Below, in pieces: positions 62,974-64,000 of a stretch of 64,000 bases of DNA (its first letter is position 1; each line of letters begins with the position of its first letter). Source of the stretch: Alcanivoracaceae bacterium (GTDB lineage Bacteria > Pseudomonadota > Gammaproteobacteria > Pseudomonadales > Alcanivoracaceae); NCBI GenBank assembly GCA_029210325.1, contig JARGPU010000005.1, positions 1 to 64,000 of the forward strand, written 5' to 3'. The notes below the pieces were generated by a model that worked only from the letters and a program-made list of their open reading frames with translations, made no database searches and was not told the origin of the DNA. The position numbers were made by a program, and so were the translations under genes.

Positions 62974-64000
62974 AAAATGCCGCTTGGCAGTGTCTTTCTG
63001 GTGGCTGTCGAACACCATCGCCACAGCTCTCGCCAGCAGCCTGCCGGTGGCCGTGAGCCTCAGTTGCTTCCAGTCAAACTCTACCAGTCCATCCTGCACC
63101 AGGCGGCTCATCTGCATGAACTCTGGGCCAAAGTAGTTACGCGCGTCGATATTCCAACGCTCCGACAGTTCATCCAGATCAATCCACATACGACATAGCA
63201 GGGTGGTAATCAGGTCGCGGCGAATCAAATCGTCACGGGTCAGCAGGCAGCCCCGCTCCAATGGCAGCGCTCCCGCATCGATATCATCTTGCCACTGCTC
63301 GACAGACTTCTGGTTCTGACCATAGAAATCTCCCAGAGCACTGATCGCTGAGGTGCCAAAACCAATCAAATCCGCGTCACCATAAAGGGTGTAGCCCTGA
63401 AAGTTGCGATGCAGGGTGCCGTTGTCCTGAGCTTGCGCAAGGGCGTCACTGGGCAGGGCAAAGTGATCCATGCCGATTAACAGGTAGCCCTCACTCTCCA
63501 GCATTTCGCCGGCGCGACGGAACATGAGCAGCTTTTCATCGGCGGAGGGTAAGGTCTGCTCACTGATCTGACGCTGTACTTTAAAGCGGGCAGGAAGATG
63601 GGCGTAGTTGTATAGGGATATTCGCTCCGGACGTAGCTCAAGCAGCTGCTCCACGGTACGCGCAAGACTGGTTTCCGACTGCCAGGGCAGGCCGTAGATC
63701 AGGTCAGTATTAATGGAGCGGTAGCCAAAGTCGCGCAGCCAGCCGAATACGTCACGGATCATTTCATAGGGCTGAACCCGGTTCACCGCTTGTTGTACCC
63801 GTGGATCAAGGTCCTGCACCCCAAGGCTAGCGCGATTGAAGCCCAGCCCGCGCAGCAGGCCAATGCGAGATTGATCCACGGTGCGTGGATCAATCTCCAC
63901 TGAATAGTCAGCGCGATCGTCTTCGAGCAAATGGAATTGACGGGCAGTGTGATAGACCAGTTCGGTCATCTGCGCGTCGCTAAAGTAGGTTGGTGTGCCG
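62959..64000 (-). CDS. hemN: Oxygen-independent coproporphyrinogen III oxidase, 5'-truncated by the window
   Basis: C-terminal three quarters of the radical-SAM enzyme that decarboxylates coproporphyrinogen III without oxygen in haem synthesis. The frame is open to the window edge (GTPTYFSDAQ), so the start and the CxxxCxxC iron-sulfur motif lie beyond 64000. Visible are EIDPRTVDQ, FNRASLGVQDLDP, INTDLIYGLPWQS, the PxRxxLYNYAHLP segment and the HemN C-terminal domain (LLTRDDLIRRDLITTLLC). Nearby anr is its expected regulator, as in pseudomonads. HemN is distinguished from HemW by this C-terminal domain. Confidence 0.96.
   Translation of the reverse strand, partial: GTPTYFSDAQMTELVYHTARQFHLLEDDRADYSVEIDPRTVDQSRIGLLRGLGFNRASLGVQDLDPRVQQAVNRVQPYEMIRDVFGWLRDFGYRSINTDLIYGLPWQSETSLARTVEQLLELRPERISLYNYAHLPARFKVQRQISEQTLPSADEKLLMFRRAGEMLESEGYLLIGMDHFALPSDALAQAQDNGTLHRNFQGYTLYGDADLIGFGTSAISALGDFYGQNQKSVEQWQDDIDAGALPLERGCLLTRDDLIRRDLITTLLCRMWIDLDELSERWNIDARNYFGPEFMQMSRLVQDGLVEFDWKQLRLTATGRLLARAVAMVFDSHQKDTAKRHFSRII

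Noticed and set aside
1-64000. CRISPR arrays, insertion sequences, rRNA operons
   Set aside because: No regular spacer-repeat pattern, no transposase gene and no rRNA-like sequence was seen on reading both strands.

Overview
The window reads as a piece of a gammaproteobacterial chromosome, probably a marine or hydrocarbon-degrading member of the Pseudomonadales/Oceanospirillales side (Alcanivorax-like). Pointers are an Anr/FNR gene next to hemN, a three-subunit PntAA/PntAB/PntB transhydrogenase, a cobalamin-dependent MetH, an E-to-M general secretion operon and a catabolic block resembling alkane oxidation modules. The genus is an inference; no rRNA or complete tRNA gene lies in the window.

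Positions 1-14305 look like the right-hand end of an integrated genomic island. It carries the tail of a GMC alcohol dehydrogenase and a ferredoxin/rubredoxin reductase (the usual companions of a CYP153 or AlkB alkane hydroxylase). A leftward operon follows: PF10118 metal-dependent hydrolase, short-chain dehydrogenase, HSL-type esterase, Baeyer-Villiger/AlmA-type flavin monooxygenase. Then come two TetR regulators, an RND efflux pair and a tyrosine integrase. The island ends in a 3' fragment of a tRNA-Leu(UAA) gene at about 14251-14305, the expected duplicated att half-site; the intact tRNA would lie left of the window. Upstream of the integrase are four helically phased GTGCCTAG repeats.

From 14430 on the sequence looks like ordinary chromosome. 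A lipoprotein gene is followed by a tightly packed rightward run of about 15.7 kb (16351-32034). It starts with a hybrid histidine kinase carrying three receiver domains, then CheR, a receiver, a receiver-less CheB and a REC-PAS-PilZ regulator. These lead with a 1-base gap into gspE-F-G-H-I-J-K-L-M and end with an exported protein of unknown function. No gspC or gspD is present. A chemotaxis-type methylation pair without chemoreceptor, CheA or CheW, joined to a type II secretion operon through a probable c-di-GMP-binding regulator, is the most unusual arrangement here.

The middle (32003-46237) holds a secreted esterase-like lipoprotein, a DUF1461 membrane protein, a degenerate PEP-synthase-like protein starting at TTG, a DUF2189 membrane protein, metH, a DUF6580 membrane protein, an MscS channel, a DUF481 outer-membrane protein and pntAA-pntAB-pntB. 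The right part (46451-64000) has an ABC1/UbiB kinase-like protein, an alpha/beta hydrolase, an MpaB-type oxygenase, the periplasmic protease Prc and a fused SpmA-SpmB membrane protein. It continues with a large PilZ-DUF1631-GGDEF-EAL protein, a CorA transporter, a metallo-beta-lactamase-fold hydrolase, YaaA, a small coiled-coil protein, a tandem universal stress protein, Anr and the 5'-truncated hemN. The last three form the conserved low-oxygen neighbourhood known from fnr-uspE in enterobacteria and anr-hemN in pseudomonads.
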